Below are positions 6,797-8,303 of a stretch of DNA of 8,303 bases, in pieces. Within the stretch, counting starts at the first letter, position 1, and the number at the start of each line of letters is the position of its first letter. The translations under genes and the position numbers were made by a program. The DNA lies in assembly GCA_023460715.1 (NCBI GenBank), contig JAEWPH010000104.1, forward strand, positions 1 to 8,303. The letters are read 5' to 3'. A model generated the notes under the pieces. It searched no databases. It saw nothing but the letters and a program-made list of their open reading frames with translations, and was not told the origin of the DNA. The stretch is from Pseudomonadota bacterium. GTDB lineage: Bacteria > Pseudomonadota > Gammaproteobacteria > Burkholderiales > Burkholderiaceae_C.

Positions 6797-7885
6797 ATGG
6801 CCGTCCCGTCCACCCACGGTAATGCGATAGCCCCCCGGCAAGGGCCGGGCAGCGCAGCGCGGCCGCCAGGGGACGGCCCGGCGCCCTCCCCCCGCAGCCC
6901 CCATGCCCGCCAGAGCACCTGGCGCCGGCTGCGCTCCCAGCGCTGGTGGCCCTGGCTGGCCACGGGGCTCAGCGCCCTTTTCATCGTGTTCATCGGCTAC
7001 CTGCTGCTGCACCAGGCGCGCCAGGTGGAGTGGGGCGCCGTGTGGACGTCCTTCCTCGCCCTGCCGCCAGCCGTGGTGGCCGCGGCCGCGGCCTTCGCAT
7101 GGGGCAGCCACCTCATCTACAGCAGCTTCGACCTCTTCGGGCGGCACTACACGCGGCACGGGCTGTCGGTGCCGCGCACGGTGGGCATCACCCTCATCGC
7201 CTACCCGTTCACGCTCAACCTGGGCTCGCTCATCGGCGGCGTGTCGGTACGCTACCGGCTGTACTCGCGCCAGGGCGTCGGCGTCGCGCGGATCGGGCAG
7301 ATCGTGGCGCTGTCCATCCTCACCAACTGGCTCGGCTACTTCCTGCTGGCGGGTGCGGTGTTCTGGACCTGGACGCCCCAGCTGCCGCCCGGCTGGCAGG
7401 TGAGCAGCGGGCAGCTGCGCGCCATCGGCACGGCCCTGGCGGCGCTCAGCGTGGCCTATGTGGGCGTGTGCGCCTGGCGCCACGGCCGGCCGCTGACCGT
7501 GCGCGGGCGCCGCTTCCCCCTGCCGCACTGGGGCACCGGCCTGCTGCAGGTGGCCGTGTCCACCCTGAACTGGATGGTCATGGGCGCGGCGCTGTGGATG
7601 CTCACCCAGCAGCAGGCGCCCTACGCCGCCACGCTCGCCACCGTGCTGCTCGGTGCGATCGCCGGGCTCATCTCGCGCATCCCCGCCGGGCTGGGCGTGC
7701 TGGAGGCCGTGGGCACGGCCGTGCTGTCGGCCTATATGCCGGCCACGCAGGCGCTGGCGGCCATTCTGGCCTACCGCACGCTGTACTTCTTCGCGCCGCT
7801 GGTGGTGGCGGCGCTGGCCTTCGGCGCGACGGAGCTGTGGTGGAAGCGCCGGCATGCGCCGGGCGATGGAGCGGCGCCGCACTAA
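6797..7885 (+). CDS. ybhN: YbhN-like membrane protein, flippase-like (LPG_synthase_TM / UPF0104) domain
   Basis: A 362-residue polytopic inner-membrane protein. Residues 1-45 are a Pro/Gly/Ala/Arg-rich, probably disordered cytoplasmic extension. Hydrophobic segments follow at about 52-72, 88-108, 128-148, 166-190, 208-226, 248-270, 276-292 and 318-345. Family-like motifs include LNLGSLIGGVSVRYRLY (140-156) and the SRIPAGLGVLEAV stretch (293-305), characteristic of the MprF N-terminal flippase-like domain and of YbhN. The lysyl-transferring synthase domain of full MprF is absent, so aminoacyl-lipid synthesis is not expected; translocation of a lipid is the family-based inference. It follows clsB by 24 nt and is probably cotranscribed. 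The ATG at 6797 has no Shine-Dalgarno and sits behind a hairpin, but no in-frame ATG, GTG or TTG lies between it and the first helix. Substrate and direction of any flipping are unknown. Confidence 0.9.
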   Translation: MAVPSTHGNAIAPRQGPGSAARPPGDGPAPSPRSPHARQSTWRRLRSQRWWPWLATGLSALFIVFIGYLLLHQARQVEWGAVWTSFLALPPAVVAAAAAFAWGSHLIYSSFDLFGRHYTRHGLSVPRTVGITLIAYPFTLNLGSLIGGVSVRYRLYSRQGVGVARIGQIVALSILTNWLGYFLLAGAVFWTWTPQLPPGWQVSSGQLRAIGTALAALSVAYVGVCAWRHGRPLTVRGRRFPLPHWGTGLLQVAVSTLNWMVMGAALWMLTQQQAPYAATLATVLLGAIAGLISRIPAGLGVLEAVGTAVLSAYMPATQALAAILAYRTLYFFAPLVVAALAFGATELWWKRRHAPGDGAAPH

Positions 7886-8006
7886 ATCGTGTTCCGTCCG
7901 CGCGCACACCGCCCGCCACCGCACTCGCGCCGGCAAAACAGCCCGGCCGATTAAAATCGCGCCTCCCTGTTCTGCACGCTGCCCGATCAACACGGGCCCG
8001 CACACG
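7886..8006. other. Intergenic region between ybhN and the FAD dehydrogenase gene
   Basis: 121 nt with no gene. It contains a weak 5-bp stem (7929-7933 with 7943-7947) without a T-run, so no terminator can be supported. A short AT-rich island at 7950-7957 is the best promoter candidate. Confidence 0.5.
7952..7957 (+). promoter_or_regulatory. Possible -10 element (TAAAAT) for the FAD dehydrogenase gene
   Basis: TAAAAT matches TATAAT at 5 of 6 positions and is the only AT-rich spot in the gap, 49 nt before the ATG at 8007. The hexamer 17 nt upstream (GCCGGC) is not a -35 match, so this is a weak call. Confidence 0.3.
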
Positions 8007-8303
8007 ATGATCCGCCTCTCCGAAATCAAGCTGCCGCTGGCCGCCCTGCCCGCCAGCGCCGAGGGCTCCGACGCCCACCCCGAAGCCGCGCTGCGCGCCC
8101 AGGCCGCCACCGCCCTGGGCCTGCCGCCTGCCGCCATCGCCCACGTCCATGTGCACAAGCGCAGCTTCGATGCGCGCAAGGCCGACCTGCTGGCGGTCTA
8201 CATCCTCGACGTGACCCTGGCCGAGCCGGCGCTGGCGCCCGCGCTGCTGGCGCAGCACGCTGCGCACCCGCACATCCAGCCCACGCCCGACATGGCGTGG
8301 ACG
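8007..8303 (+). CDS. FAD-dependent dehydrogenase-type protein (COG2509-like), N-terminal fragment cut by the right edge
   Basis: An open frame of 99 codons with no stop before the window ends. It begins MIRLSEIKLPLAALP, continues with HPEAALRAQAATALGLPPAA (24-43) and carries VHVHKRSFDARKADLLAVYI (47-66). This is the small N-terminal domain I associate with uncharacterised NAD(P)/FAD-dependent oxidoreductases of the COG2509 type, where KRSFDARK is a recurring feature before the FAD-binding core. The FAD-binding GxGxxG motif would lie beyond the right edge, so the enzyme activity cannot be confirmed here. The ATG at 8007 has no clear Shine-Dalgarno. A 121-nt gap with a possible -10 element suggests its own promoter. 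Codon use is like its neighbours. The gene is real with good confidence; the family name is from memory of the N-terminal pattern. Confidence 0.75.
   Translation, partial: MIRLSEIKLPLAALPASAEGSDAHPEAALRAQAATALGLPPAAIAHVHVHKRSFDARKADLLAVYILDVTLAEPALAPALLAQHAAHPHIQPTPDMAWT

Noticed and set aside
5323..6822. A 499-codon plus-strand frame overlapping clsB in another register.
   Set aside because: Arg/Pro/Ala-rich frame-shadow of clsB, whose two HKD motifs are intact in the accepted frame.
7929..7947. Hairpin after ybhN as a possible terminator.
   Set aside because: Only a 5-bp stem with a 9-nt loop and no T-run on either strand.
5546..8179. An 877-codon open frame on the minus strand opposite clsB, ybhN and the FAD dehydrogenase start.
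   Set aside because: It spans three well-supported plus-strand genes and an intergenic gap, is rich in His/Gly/Arg/Val typical of antisense reading of GC-rich codons, and shows no recognisable domain.

Overview
The window is very GC-rich, densely coded DNA, and every gene falls in a familiar proteobacterial family. The gene set, codon use and protein style fit a betaproteobacterium, most likely of the family Comamonadaceae (Acidovorax-like). That placement is a judgement from recalled family resemblance, not a computed one. No RNA gene, insertion sequence, phage gene or CRISPR array is visible.

Left half (1-4536, all minus strand): a five-gene efflux operon, read right to left. It runs marR-type repressor (4536-4000), FUSC/AaeB-type inner-membrane pump (3997-1874), small DUF1656/AaeX-type membrane protein (1877-1671), HlyD/AaeA-type periplasmic adaptor (1674-712) and NodT-type outer-membrane lipoprotein channel (697 to beyond the left edge). 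The genes are tightly coupled: a 2-nt gap, two ATGA overlaps and a 14-nt gap. Together they would form a complete tripartite pump for aromatic carboxylic acids or similar weak acids, controlled by its own MarR repressor. A near-palindromic AT-rich operator (4550-4571) lies just upstream of the marR start.

Right half (4767-7885, plus strand, divergent): three genes in the order of Escherichia coli ybhP-ybhO(clsB)-ybhN. They encode an endonuclease/exonuclease/phosphatase-fold phosphodiesterase, a two-HKD-motif cardiolipin synthase and a membrane protein of the flippase-like domain family found at the N-terminus of MprF. The first two overlap by ATGA. The third starts 24 nt after the second, and that gap holds a GC hairpin. 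The likely shared role is making or remodelling anionic phospholipid.

Right edge (8007-8303): the first 99 codons of a FAD-dependent dehydrogenase-type protein, preceded by a 121-nt gap with a possible -10 element.

I see no clearly undescribed system. The points most worth a second look are the MarR operator in the shared 230-nt divergent region, the conserved but functionally unexplained ybhP-clsB-ybhN module, the unexplained DUF1656 partner of the pump, and the hairpin just ahead of ybhN, which lacks a Shine-Dalgarno sequence. Very long open frames on the opposite strands (up to 877 codons) are GC-driven shadows and were rejected.
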